DNA of 64,000 bases from Deltaproteobacteria bacterium (GTDB lineage Bacteria > Desulfobacterota > RBG-13-43-22): assembly GCA_016208255.1 (NCBI GenBank), contig JACQYK010000085.1:38996-102995 (forward strand), written 5' to 3'. This document shows, one piece after another, positions 25,053 to 34,553 of the stretch. The notes under the pieces were generated by a model, which was given only the letters and a program-made list of their open reading frames with translations, did not search any database and was not told the origin of the DNA. A program made the translations under genes and the position numbers. Position 1 is the first letter of the stretch; each line of letters begins with the position of its first letter.

Positions 25053-26600
25053 TCAGCCTTCAGCCTGCTTTTCTAAACTTTCGGCCCCGAGCCGGTCCTT
25101 AAGCTCCCTTTTCAGTATCTTACCGGCACTGTTGCGGGAAAATTCTTTTACAAAAACGACCTTTTTAGGAATTTTAAAGTAGGCAATCTTTTCCTGGAGG
25201 GCCTGGATCAGCCCTTCTTCGGTCATGGCAGCGCCCTTGTTCAGCAAAACAAAGGCCGCCACCGCTTCTCCCCGCTTGGAATCCGGCATTCCGACTGCGG
25301 CGGCTTCCGCCACCTGGGGAATCGATTCGATGGCCCGCTCCACTTCGGCGGTGTAAATGTTCTCGCCTGAACTGATAATCATATCGATCTTTCGGCCGAC
25401 AATATAAAGAAACCCCTCCGGATCCTTTTTCCCCAGATCGCCGGTGTGAAACCATCCATCACGGAAAGCCGCCTGCGTCTCCAGCGGCTTATTCCAGTAT
25501 TTTAATAGTACAGTGGGGCCTTTGACCACAACCTCTCCAACTTCACCTGGGGGCACATCCCGGCCGCTGTCGTCCACGATTCGCAAATGGGTATGGAATA
25601 CCTCCTTGCCGACCGAGCCGGCTTTGCGGATAGTGTCTTCAAGATCCAGGGAGGTCAACCGCAGGGTTTCGGTCATGGCGTACCCCTGGGCGAACCGGAG
25701 GCCCTTTTCCTCCTGATACTTGCGGATCAGGGCAACAGGCATGGAGGCCCCGCCGGCAATGAAGAAATCCACATGGGAAAAATCAGCTTTTTCCCAGGCT
25801 TCGGATTTGGCCATCATATCAAACATCACCGGCACCGCGAACATGTAGTTGATTTTTTCAGCGCAAATAAGCTGAACAATTTCCGAAGGGTTGTCGAAAC
25901 TCTTGATAACCAGCGAGCCCCCGGCATAAATGACCGGGGTTGCCGAAGCGGCCAGAGCCCCGATGTGAAAAAGGGGAGCAACCACAAGGGATTTGCAGCC
26001 GGAGCCGATGCTGTAGCCGATCAGGGAATGGATGGCCCCAAAAAGAAAGTTTTCATGGGAAAGCACGGCCCCTTTGGGATCGCCGGTCGTCCCGGAGGTA
26101 TACATGATGACCAGGGGATCTTTCAGGGTCAATTCCTCTTCAGGAATCGGTTCTTCTTCCGGAAAGGAGGCTGTAAAATCCGATAGAGAAGGATCGCTGG
26201 AAAATTGGTCGCTGCCCTGCCTGAGATAATGTTCCACCGTTGTGGAGCCAGCCTTAAGCCCTTCTGCCTTGTCCGTGAATTCAGCAGAATAGATCAGGGC
26301 GCGGGGGGCGGCATCTTTAATGATATAACCCATTTCCGGCAGCGCCAGTTTTAAATTGATGGGGACGATCAGCACACCGGTTTTGGCGCAGGCAAAAAAG
26401 ACTTCCAGAAATTCACTGGAGTTGACCATCAGGGTTGCAACCCGTTCCCCCTTTTTGACGCCGAGCGCTGTCAGTGCCTGGGCGGTTTGGTTTACCCGCG
26501 CGTTAAATTGATGGTTGGTGAAGGCCCGGTCTTCCTGTTTTAGAAAAGGCCGTTGCGGATAAGCCAGCGCGCGTTTGTAAATCCACTCTCCTATATCCAT
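25053..26600 (-). CDS. Acyl-CoA synthetase (AMP-forming)
   Basis: A 515-residue adenylate-forming ligase that activates a carboxylic acid to acyl-AMP and then acyl-CoA. Motifs: P-loop YTSGTTGDPKGAVLSHENF (about 168-186), GYAMTETLRL, the WFHTGDLGKKDPEGFLYIVG hinge region and the C-terminal catalytic lysine in NSAGKILKREL. The length is standard. It is 12 bases upstream of nothing else on this strand but follows the chain-length-factor gene (gap about 12 bases), so KS, CLF and ligase look like one operon. It may load the starter unit. Confidence 0.93.
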   Translation of the reverse strand: MDIGEWIYKRALAYPQRPFLKQEDRAFTNHQFNARVNQTAQALTALGVKKGERVATLMVNSSEFLEVFFACAKTGVLIVPINLKLALPEMGYIIKDAAPRALIYSAEFTDKAEGLKAGSTTVEHYLRQGSDQFSSDPSLSDFTASFPEEEPIPEEELTLKDPLVIMYTSGTTGDPKGAVLSHENFLFGAIHSLIGYSIGSGCKSLVVAPLFHIGALAASATPVIYAGGSLVIKSFDNPSEIVQLICAEKINYMFAVPVMFDMMAKSEAWEKADFSHVDFFIAGGASMPVALIRKYQEEKGLRFAQGYAMTETLRLTSLDLEDTIRKAGSVGKEVFHTHLRIVDDSGRDVPPGEVGEVVVKGPTVLLKYWNKPLETQAAFRDGWFHTGDLGKKDPEGFLYIVGRKIDMIISSGENIYTAEVERAIESIPQVAEAAAVGMPDSKRGEAVAAFVLLNKGAAMTEEGLIQALQEKIAYFKIPKKVVFVKEFSRNSAGKILKRELKDRLGAESLEKQAEG

Positions 26601-26612
26601 TGAGATTAATCC

Positions 26613-27857
26613 TTAGGTAATGTTCTTCAGCACCAGCGAAACAAAAGTCCCACCGGATGAAAACCCGTTGATCAGGCCGAAATTGATGGGAAGGTCTATC
26701 GGGTTGTTCATAACAAACCGTAGTGTATGGACCGGATTCTGAAGACCGACCGTGGGGGGGATGCTTCCCGCCTTTATCGATAGGGCCATGGCCGCCGTCC
26801 TTATCCCCCCGGATGAGAAGCTCTCACCGACAGCTCCTTTAATGGCGCTGATATAAGGTCGATCGGCCGTGTTTCAAAAGACGATGTACAGGGCTTCGGC
26901 TTCAAGGGCGTCCAGCCTGATGCCGCCGCTGGCGGCGGCCGAGACATAATCGATGTCGCCGGGGGCGATCCCGGCCGAATGCAGGGCCCGTGTCATCGCC
27001 AGGACCGGTCCTCGGGGATCTGAAGGCCAGTCGGTGGGCGGGGCCGGCGCTGAGCTCAGGCCCCATCCGGCGATTTCACAATAGGGTCGGACCCCGCGGG
27101 CCTCGGCCTGGGAGAAGGTCTCAAGGCAGACCATCCCTGCCCCCTCGCCGACCACCGGTCCGTTTCGCCGGAGGTCAAAGGGTCGCGCTCCCTCCGGCCC
27201 TCCGTCTACCGGGGAAAGGGCCTTAAAATGAGTCAACACTCTAAAAAAAAATTCTGAAATAATATCTACTCCACCGGCGAACATAACATCGGCCCGGCCT
27301 TGTTTAATCGCAGAAGCGGCATAGGCGATGGCGGTCTCGGCCGAAGCCTCATGGTGATTGATGGTTGAGTTAACCCCCCTGAAGCCAAGCTCGATGGAAG
27401 TATGGCCGGCCGGCGCGTTCATCACGGTATTCGGCACCTGAAAAGGACCGACCATCCCCGGCCCTTCGCTGAAAAGCATTCCGGCAAACTGGGCTGCAAT
27501 GTCGGTGCTGCCGACGGCCGTCCCCAGGATAATCCCCGTCCGGTCCCGGTTGGAGATGTTTATGCTGACCCCGGCATCCTCCAGGGCCATCCTGGCTGAA
27601 GCGGAGGCCATGGAGGAAGTCCGGTCCATCTTGCGCAGGTTTTTCGCGGAGATGAACGCTCTGGGGCTAAAGTCCGTTACAGCCGCCCCCAGTTTGGAAG
27701 CGAAAGGGGACGTATCAAAAGTCGTGATCGGGGAGATGCCGCAGTCCCCCCTGAAAAGTTTCTGCGAAAAGGCATCCTTTCCAACCCCTAAGGGAGTGAC
27801 CAGGCCGACCCCGGATATCACCACACGATTACCTTTGGTAACCACCGGGTTACTCAT
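26613..27857 (-). pseudogene. Chain-length-factor-like ketosynthase partner, in-frame stop
   Basis: A KAS-fold protein of 414 residues if a TGA at 26874-26876 is read through; after the stop the frame continues NTADRPYISAIKG to a TAA at 26613, with family similarity intact. The stop replaces a Gly conserved in this fold (VFG). Active residues are lost: Cys becomes Glu170 (NHHEASAETAI), the first His region is YVSAAASGG and the second is IKGAVGESFS, keeping only Lys. That is the pattern of a chain-length factor, which pairs with a ketosynthase. The ATG at 27857 overlaps the KS stop by 8 bases, so the two are translationally coupled. Confidence 0.8.
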
Positions 27858-29097
27858 GGGCAATCCCTCTAGGGGTATAGCTTCCAAAAACGATGGCGGT
27901 GTTGTTTCCCCCGAAGGCAAAAGAATTGGATAGAACGATATTCACCCCCACCTCGCGGCTGCCTTCGGTAACATAGTCAAGATCACATTCGGGGTCGGGT
28001 TCGGTCAGGTGAATCGTCGGCGGAATAAAATGCTGAAAGATTCCCAGAACGCAAGCCACTCCTTCGATGGCGCCGGCCGCGCCCAGGGCGTGGCCCGTCA
28101 TGGATTTTGTGGAACTCACCGGAAGGTGATAGGCCCGTTGGCCGAAAACCGTCTTGATCCCCCTGGTTTCTATAGGATCGTTGGCAGGAGTGGCCGTGCC
28201 ATGGGCGTTGATATAGTCCACCTGCTCAGGGGCTACGCCGCTGTCCTGCAAGGCGGCCTCTATACAGCGCACGGCCCCGGAAGCCTCGGGATCCGGAGCG
28301 GTCATATGGTAGCTGTCGCAACTCACCCCGTATCCGAGGACTTCCCCGTAGACGCGCGCTCCCCGCTTTTGCGCCTGGCTCAAGGACTCCAGGATCATGA
28401 TGCCGGCCCCTTCGCCGAGAGAGAGACCCTGCCGGTTTTTGTCGAAAGGTTTGCAATATTCCCGATCCACCGCCTGCAAAGCGTTAAAAGCGGCGTAGGT
28501 AATCCGGCAAAGGGGTTCGGTGCCGCCGGCGATAACCGTGGTTGCCGCCCCCTCCCGGATCAGATCCCTGGCATACCCGATGGCCGTGGCGCCGGATGAA
28601 CAGGCGGTCATGAATGTGGTTTTGGGTCCCATCAGTCCTAAGTTTGAGGCGATCCGGTCCGCGGAAGAGGCGCAGCAAAAGGCTGAAAAACGCGAATAAC
28701 GGACGCCTTTCCCGTTGCCCTTGAGGTATTGGCGATAGGCCTCCTCGCCTTCCAGCATGCCGCCGGCCCCGCCGCCGATGACAACGCCGGTATCCGGCTG
28801 CAGGAATTCCGGAACAGGGAAAAGTCCCGCATCGTTCAAGGCCTCCAGCGCAGCCGCCAGGGCCATGCAGTCCGAACGGGACATCCGCTTTAATGAGAAT
28901 TCCGGCGGGATCCTCTCGCGAGGGACAAAATTTTTCACTTCCCCGCCGGTCCGGGTTCTGAAGTCGGTCGTATCAAAAACCGTGACCGGTCCGATGCCGC
29001 AAACCCCTTGTCTTAGAGCTGCGCTGAAATTAGACGCATTCCCGGCGATGGCATTGATGGTGCCCAGTCCGGTGATGACAACTCTTTCTTTTTCCAT
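27850..29097 (-). CDS. Beta-ketoacyl synthase (KAS II/type II PKS-like)
   Basis: A 415-residue condensing enzyme with the full active site: Cys166 in TACSSGATAIGYA, His299 in INAHGTATPANDP, Lys331 and His336 in TKSMTGHALGAAG, and the C-terminal SNSFAFGGNNTAIVFG loop. It extends ACP-bound chains by decarboxylative condensation. Pairing with a cysteine-less partner downstream makes a KS-CLF heterodimer likely, as in aromatic or polyene polyketide and unusual fatty acid clusters, rather than housekeeping FabF. Upstream tRNA-Arg is on the same strand. Confidence 0.93.
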   Translation of the reverse strand: MEKERVVITGLGTINAIAGNASNFSAALRQGVCGIGPVTVFDTTDFRTRTGGEVKNFVPRERIPPEFSLKRMSRSDCMALAAALEALNDAGLFPVPEFLQPDTGVVIGGGAGGMLEGEEAYRQYLKGNGKGVRYSRFSAFCCASSADRIASNLGLMGPKTTFMTACSSGATAIGYARDLIREGAATTVIAGGTEPLCRITYAAFNALQAVDREYCKPFDKNRQGLSLGEGAGIMILESLSQAQKRGARVYGEVLGYGVSCDSYHMTAPDPEASGAVRCIEAALQDSGVAPEQVDYINAHGTATPANDPIETRGIKTVFGQRAYHLPVSSTKSMTGHALGAAGAIEGVACVLGIFQHFIPPTIHLTEPDPECDLDYVTEGSREVGVNIVLSNSFAFGGNNTAIVFGSYTPRGIAHE

Positions 29098-29215
29098 AAG
29101 AATTTATTAATAACTATTTAGGCCAATGGGAAATTTAATGTTTCGGAATAACAAGGGGGTATCGAAAGAGTCAAGATCACATCCGTGGGGATATCCGCCT
29201 GTGTCCGTCAATTTA

Positions 29216-29292
29216 TGGTGCCCCCGGCGAGACTTGAACTCACGGCCTACAGATTAGGAATCTGCCGCTCTATCCACCTGAGCTACGGGGGC
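29216..29292 (-). tRNA. tRNA-Arg (anticodon CCT)
   Basis: Minus strand begins GCCCCCGTAGCTC. The acceptor arm GCCCCCG/CGGGGGC, D arm GCTC/GAGC, anticodon arm GCAGA/TCTGT around TTCCTAA, and T arm GTGAG-TTCAAGT-CTCGC are all paired. The discriminator is A and CCA is encoded. Reads AGG codons. Confidence 0.97.
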
Positions 29293-29438
29293 ATGCATAC
29301 GAATATAAGCAATTTTCGAAGAAAACTCAATAGGAAAGTGGAATCCAGAAGTCAGAATTCAGAATCCAGGATAAAACTCCTGAATTTTTTTTTAAAGCCT
29401 TTTCGTATTTTTTAATTCCGGGTTCTGGATTTCAACAC

Positions 29439-30341
29439 TTAAGACAGGCTTTTCAGATAACCCACAAAACCGTTGATGCTGTTGGCCATAAAGTAACGTT
29501 CTCTTTGTTGAGCCAGGATATCCATTTGAGGGAAGCAGGCCAGCATAGGGTCTTTTTCCAAAAGCACCTCCATAGCCTGTTTTACTAACACCTCCTCGGA
29601 CACGGATTGAAGGACTTCGGAAATAATACCTTTCCAGCGGAAAAGTTGCTCCCGGTATAACCTCAACATTTTTTGACTGTTCGGATGGCTGCCGGCGTGG
29701 CCGAAATAGATAGTCTGATCCGGTAAGGCCAGCATCTTATCGACACTGGACAAGGTTTGTTCGAAGAAAAAACGAGGCGGGGTAGGGGGACGAAGGTATA
29801 TTTTTTCCCCCAGGGGCACAAAAACACCGGCCGATTCTCCGCAAAATAAACAATTACCATAACAAAAGCTTAGATGAAAAGGGGCATGTCCGGGAGTTTC
29901 CAGAATGGTTAATCCTTCCAGGCCGATTTCCTCCGGTGAAAAAAGGGATTCCCTGGGAACCGGGTCAATGGGGCCATAGGCTGTGGCCTTCTCTCCCAAG
30001 GTGGCCAAACTTCCTTCCCAGAGCCTGGTCGGATCAATTAAATGGGGCACTCCTTTGGCCGGAGCTATAACCTTGGCCGTGGAAAATTTTTCTAAAAATG
30101 GGCCCAATCCCCCGGCGTGGTCGATGTGGATATGGGTCAGCCAGACAAAGTCCACCTGTTGAATTCCCTTTTGTTCCAATTGAGCGATCAAGGAATCAAT
30201 GGAGGCCCTGGGCCCCACATCGACGACAATGGTCAGATCTCCCTGGATAATCCAGGCGATGACAAATTTTTCCCATCCCGGTATCTTCTGGGGAAAATAA
30301 AGAAAAAAAGGAGGAGATGAAATGGTTTTTGGCATAGTCAT
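29439..30341 (-). CDS. Metallo-beta-lactamase-fold hydrolase
   Basis: A 300-residue MBL-fold protein. The metal motif is LTHIHIDHAGGLG (about 68-80), with ETPGHAPFHLSFC (His), CGESAG (second-shell position, Glu instead of the usual Asp) and IYFGHAGSHPN (last His). It lacks a signal peptide. It differs from the 23.9 kb MBL and runs with KS/CLF, separated by the tRNA. Probably hydrolyses thioesters or lactones; a role with the ketosynthase cluster is conjecture. Confidence 0.85.
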   Translation of the reverse strand: MTMPKTISSPPFFLYFPQKIPGWEKFVIAWIIQGDLTIVVDVGPRASIDSLIAQLEQKGIQQVDFVWLTHIHIDHAGGLGPFLEKFSTAKVIAPAKGVPHLIDPTRLWEGSLATLGEKATAYGPIDPVPRESLFSPEEIGLEGLTILETPGHAPFHLSFCYGNCLFCGESAGVFVPLGEKIYLRPPTPPRFFFEQTLSSVDKMLALPDQTIYFGHAGSHPNSQKMLRLYREQLFRWKGIISEVLQSVSEEVLVKQAMEVLLEKDPMLACFPQMDILAQQRERYFMANSINGFVGYLKSLS

Positions 30342-30349
30342 CCTTAGAC

Positions 30350-30725
30350 AGGATTAGACGGTTCCCGAAGGGGAACCTTTATTGAGGTCGGGCCGCTCGG
30401 GCCGTTCGACTTCGCCGAGCTTTCGAAGAGGCTCCCTGTCCGACTTTCTGCGAAAGTCTCCTCCTGAGATCGGCCAAGGCCGATTGAACGGGAGCAGATG
30501 TGCCGACCGAACGGATTACCAGGATTTTTGTGCCTTTCGACTTGTCTGCAAACAATCAGGCAAGCAGGGGAAGAAAGGCACAAACCGAATCGTCTGGCGG
30601 ATAGAATCATTAATTTCCGCTGGAAGCGGATTGATGTGGCCCAGGGTCTTCCGGAGCCTGAGCAAAATACCTGTAAATCCTGTCGATCCTGTCAGATAAT
30701 ATTTTTTCATTAGGCAAAAGTGTTA
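30350..30725 (-). repeat. Dispersed structured repeat, family R1, copy C
   Basis: Reverse orientation: GGTTCCCGAAGGGGAACC, a GATCGGCCAAGGCCGAT hairpin, a GTGCCTTTC...GAAAGGCAC hairpin, TTCCGCTGGAAGCGGA, CAGGGTCTTCCGGAGCCTGAG and TCCTGTAAATCCTGTC, ending in the complement of TAACACTTT. The last 16 bases overlap the 3' end of the DUF3786 gene and provide its stop codon. Confidence 0.8.
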
Positions 30726-31363
30726 TCTTTATTTTTTGATAATAACCGCCAACCGGTCAGGTTAATAAGAGACCAAAGGGCATCCAGAGGCAGATGCCAG
30801 GAAACACTATGGTCGAAACTGATGGTAATCTGGGCGGGGAATTCCTCATCTTCGGTGTGCAGAATATATTCCACCGGGATACGGGGAAGGACCAGGAGTT
30901 CGAAGGAGGCATCGCCCATACCGGTTTCCTGACCGCCGAGCATAAGACCGGCTTGAATAAACCCTTGGGGGTCTTTCCCGTAAGCTTTTTCCAGGGGTTC
31001 CTTAAAAAGGGCATGGGGCCCTCTAAAAAACAATTCCCCGCCGGGAATTTCCCTTTCGTGAATCTTCTTCCCTTCGATCGGCTTTTCCCGGGCTTTCAAT
31101 AAATACATCAGCAGAACCAGATATTCCTGGAAGCTCAAGTTTTTTTCTGGAACCTCCTTTCTCCAGATGTGTTGCTTCTCAGGGCGGCAAAAATAAATCC
31201 GATCCCAAAAAGGGATTTGATAGCCTTCTTCGGATTGAAAGGTGACTAAAGTCCTTTGACTGACCTCCTGCGGGTCCATGGCCCGCAGTTCCTGCCAGTA
31301 GTGATCGGGAATGTGCCGGCTGTCGCGGAATATCGGAGTATCGTTGGGATCCAGGGTGGGCAT
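30710..31363 (-). CDS. DUF3786 domain protein
   Basis: A 217-residue cytosolic protein of the DUF3786 family, common in anaerobic Deltaproteobacteria and of unknown function. Family-like features: DPQEVSQRTLVTFQSEEGYQ, the VLLMYLLKA helix, GGELFFRGPHAL, and the beta-rich end FPAQITISFDHSVSWHLPLD. The last codons (DNTFA and stop) are written in the terminus of repeat R1 copy C, so the native C-terminus may be slightly changed. A small AGGT ribosome site precedes the ATG. Confidence 0.8.
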   Translation of the reverse strand: MPTLDPNDTPIFRDSRHIPDHYWQELRAMDPQEVSQRTLVTFQSEEGYQIPFWDRIYFCRPEKQHIWRKEVPEKNLSFQEYLVLLMYLLKAREKPIEGKKIHEREIPGGELFFRGPHALFKEPLEKAYGKDPQGFIQAGLMLGGQETGMGDASFELLVLPRIPVEYILHTEDEEFPAQITISFDHSVSWHLPLDALWSLINLTGWRLLSKNKDNTFA

Positions 31364-31520
31364 CGGCGGTTACCTCGATAGGGTAAAAATTGATCAATAT
31401 TTCAATGAAGTCCAAACTTCACTGGTGGTGACTTTTGACACTAACATCGCAACAATCTAAACATTTTGTTATAATTAGTAAAATATCAACACAAAATCAA
31501 TTTTTATGCAACGTTGAGGT

Positions 31521-33117
31521 TTACCGGGGGAGGGATTTCCGGTAGAACTCGATATACTTCATCAGCTCCCGTTTGAGGTCTTTTCGTTCGGTCACCTGAT
31601 GAATGCCCCGGATATCAAAAAAATAATCCTGGTATTGATAGATCAGCCCTGATAATTGCTGGAGAGAATTGGAGCGGACCAGGCCCTCGTCCACTTCAAA
31701 CCCTCTGGATTCCATAACCCGGGGACCGGTAAAGATCACCAGGGCATGGGGTTCGGCCAGGATAATATCTCCCAGGGAGGCATAACTGGCAATGGCCCCA
31801 CCGGTGGAAGGATCGCCCAGAATGGAAATAAAGGGAAGGCCGTGACTGGCCGAAAATCAAGGCCTCGCCCGTGACCAGGGATTCGTTAAAGTGCGAACGC
31901 TGCTTATCCAGGAATTCGCGGTAATACTGGGTAATGGTATCATGGTTTAGAAGACTTTCCGCCGTCAAATTGCGGTTGATCTCAAAGAAGCTTTCCGGAT
32001 CCGCGATGCATTCAATCCAGCCTCCGGCATCCAGGATGTTCTGCCGGTTACAGTAAGGGCAGACCTGATAATTTTTCAAATAATCCTCTAATTTTATTAA
32101 CCGGCCGCAGCCGCCGGAAGGTTTCGGGCTTCGTTCCTGGCCGCAACGGATATATTCCTGATTGAGTTCCAAAGGTTCACTACCGGCATAATCATCAGGA
32201 ATCTGGGTCGGGCTGTCATAGGTGACCACCCGGATATCCGGGGGCCTGCTGTAAAAAAATTTCTTGATCGGTTTTTCCAGGAGCAGTTTCAACTCATGAA
32301 GTTTTCCATGGTGACGGGGTAATCCATAGGCCAGGGCCCTTTTTTCCCGGTGCTCCAGGAGTTTTTTAATCTTGGTCCGGAAAAGATCACGCATGGATCT
32401 TTGAAGGTAATGTTCAATGGGGGCGGCCATTCCTTTTACATCTTTAATATCTTCGCGGGCGGGAAGGATCTGATCGATGACCCCAATTTTTTTTAGGTCT
32501 TGAGCGGTCGGTTTGGAGATCAGCAGCGCCTCGCGGATTCGGGAATCGTCCCGAAAAATAATGGAAGCCATGGATTCAGGGGGGGCCGTGGCATACAGGG
32601 CATCTTCCAATTGGGCTCGACGATCGGTGACCTGAAGGGCCAGGGCCCCTCCGCTTCCCCCTTCCCCGATAACCACGGAGATGGTCCGAATAGGGATGGT
32701 CAAAAACTCATAGATCAGATGACTGATAAAATAGGCCTGAAACCGTCTGGCCGAGGTCATGGAAATGTCGGCCCCGTAGGTGTCAATCAAACATAAAATA
32801 ACCAATTCGTTGGGGTCCATGGATCGGGCCTGTTTCAATATACCCAGGATTTGAGAGTGCTCGTCAGCAGAGAGCATGCCCAGATTGAGTTTTTTGGCAT
32901 TCTCAGGGTTTCGCAATTTTTCCAGGCTTGGTTTTTCCTGACCGATGACCAGGATCCTTTTGTCCAGATATTTAGCCTCACCGCAGATCAAAGATTCCCC
33001 GACGGAGGAAAAGGGTTTAAAATGAGTAAAGAGAGTTTGAATCAGGTGCGACGATCTTGGACGGAAGGGATTGCGTGTTCGACGTTTAAATATTTCGACG
33101 ATATCTTCTTCTTTCAT
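31521..33117 (-). pseudogene. accA-accD: Fused acetyl-CoA carboxylase carboxyltransferase (AccA-AccD), frameshifted
   Basis: The N-terminal part (about residues 1-240) is AccA-like: AKYLDKRILVIGQEKP, VIGEGGSGGALALQVTDR, and YATAPPESMASIIFRD. Then comes an AccD-like part with a zinc finger (C-x12-CGR...VCPYC, about 325-355) and VTGEALIFG. At about plus 31833-31840 (CCC on the coding strand) the frame shifts; in the other frame the protein continues [20 protein letters not shown] and ends at 31521 ([22 protein letters not shown]). Deleting one C restores about 531 residues. The enzyme would form malonyl-CoA, the extender unit for fatty acids and for the nearby ketosynthase. If essential, the frameshift is likely a sequence error. 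Confidence 0.85.
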
Positions 33118-33159
33118 GCCTATACCTCTGAGTTTCGGTCTTGCGTAAAAATTAATTTT

Positions 33160-33265
33160 ACCGCAGAGGCACCGAGAGCGTAAAGAAGATCTCTGCGTTC
33201 TCAGCGCTTTTCCCCCTCACCCCAACCCTCTCCCGCGTCGGGGAGAGGGGGCTTCCTCCCCCTTG
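33160..33265. repeat. Short repeats: ACCGCAGAGGC type and GGGAGAGGG palindrome
   Basis: TTTTACCGCAGAGGCACCGAG with a CTCTGCGTTCTC partner, followed by CAACCCTCTCCC...GGGAGAGGG. The first belongs to a family also seen at 35008-35270 and 36045. The remaining stretch to the tRNA at 33537 is AT-rich and shows no gene. Confidence 0.5.
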
Positions 33266-33536
33266 ATGGGGTTTATTTTCGAACTTAAGGTGTTACCTTT
33301 TTTTAAAGATTAGAATTTTGACAAGATTGCTTAAAGAAGTCAAGGATAAAGGATTTCGGGAGGCCATTATAAAATTTTCTTGCCAGATTTGTTTCTTCTG
33401 AATATAATTAGTTCTCATCCGGAAATAAAAGATATCCGGATGAAGCCTTCATCAGTCAGCAATCAGCAGTCAGCTAACATACAAAGAATAAAGGATTTTG
33501 CTGAAAGCTAAATGCTGATCGCTGATCGCTCCATAT

Positions 33537-33614
33537 GGTGAGTGTAGCTCAGTTGGTTAGAGCACCAGGTTGTGGCCCTGGGGGTCGAGGGTTCGAGTCC
33601 CTTCACTCACCCCA
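33537..33614 (+). tRNA. tRNA-His (anticodon GTG)
   Basis: Starts with the extra G-1 typical of tRNA-His (GGTGAGTGTAGCTC). Acceptor GTGAGTG pairs with CACTCAC, the anticodon arm is CCAGG/CCTGG around TTGTGGC, the T arm GAGGG-TTCGAGT-CCCTT (last pair weak). C73 opposite G-1 and an encoded CCA complete it. Confidence 0.97.
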
Positions 33615-33674
33615 TTTATTTTTAACTCAGGAATCCTCTGAGCGATAAATCTTTGTAAAACTTTTTTCATTAAG

Positions 33675-33870
33675 AATAATGAGTGTGTAAAACGTCGTCA
33701 CCCCGGCGAAAGCCGGGGTCCAGAAGAATTACAGTTGCTTAAAATACTGGATTCCGGCTTTCGCTCGACTTCCTGCCGCTCGATCCGCTCGACCCGCTCG
33801 ACAACGTCGAGCGGATCGAACGGCCGACCGTCCGGAACGACGTGATTTGGGTTATGGTGATTTTTTACGA
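33675..33870. repeat. Palindromic intergenic repeat, family R4
   Basis: CGTCGTCACCCCGGCGAAAG with CCGGGGTCCAG, later ACTGGATTCCGGCTTTCGC and CCGGAACGACG. An extra insert of CGA-rich hairpins (CTCGACAACGTCGAG) interrupts the right half. Compare 54755 and 56545. Confidence 0.75.
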
Positions 33871-33905
33871 TTTCTAAAAAATACAGTTATTGTTTGCAGC
33901 TTTCT

Positions 33906-34553
33906 ATGAGATCTTTTATAAAAATCGGATTTTTCTTATATCTGGTTCTTTTCCTTTCTTCCTGTTCCTTGAACAATTCGAGTTCCGGAGGGGGCGGTTC
34001 CTCTGCGGATTATCAATTCCTTTATGACCACAATGCCCAAAACCTGGATGGTTACACCATCCGCTGGGATTCCACGATTATAAAAGTTCATGCCGGAGGT
34101 ATCGAAGGGGTGGAATCGGCTATCAATCGCTGGGTAGGACCGGTAAACTTCAATTTTGTAAACGCTCCTCCGCCTGATGGGATTTCCTTCAGTTTCACCA
34201 ATTCCAGCTCTTACTGCGGCTCCACAACCTATTATTATTATAATTCCGGAAGGTTATACCGGGCGGTGATAAGGATTAACTACGATCAGAGCCGGTGCCG
34301 TGGTGGTCTTGAAAATACCCTTACCCATGAAATGGGCCATGCCCTCGGATTTTTTGGCCACACCACCGATGGAACCCTTATGGATCCTGACGGCGGTAAC
34401 GGGGAGATAACCAGGCAGGTAAGAAATTTTATGAATTTGCTTTACGCTTCACCTTACGGTACGGATATCAGCCCCTATCTTTCTTTCCGTAAAAGGATAA
34501 CCGGCCGCTATCAACCTAACGGCACTCAAACCATTGTCGGGGTGGAATATTAA
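33906..34553 (+). CDS. Secreted lipoprotein with matrixin-like zinc protease motif
   Basis: About 215 residues. N-terminal signal with lipobox LFLSSCS (Cys about residue 20), a Ser/Gly linker, then a small metzincin-like domain. The zinc motif is HEMGHALGFFGH (HExxHxxGxxxH) followed by TLMDP, the Met-turn, as in matrixins and related M10/M43-type proteases. Two further cysteines (SYCG, SRCRGG) may form a disulfide. No strong ribosome site; a TTG at 33894 is an alternative start. Likely anchored to the outer or inner membrane. The next lipoprotein gene overlaps its stop (TAATG). Confidence 0.85.
   Translation: MRSFIKIGFFLYLVLFLSSCSLNNSSSGGGGSSADYQFLYDHNAQNLDGYTIRWDSTIIKVHAGGIEGVESAINRWVGPVNFNFVNAPPPDGISFSFTNSSSYCGSTTYYYYNSGRLYRAVIRINYDQSRCRGGLENTLTHEMGHALGFFGHTTDGTLMDPDGGNGEITRQVRNFMNLLYASPYGTDISPYLSFRKRITGRYQPNGTQTIVGVEY

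Noticed and set aside
26874-26876. TGA in the chain-length-factor gene as a second selenocysteine codon
   Set aside because: It replaces a conserved Gly, a single-base change from GGA, and no SECIS-like hairpin with a fitting loop follows. Nonsense mutation or sequence error is simpler.
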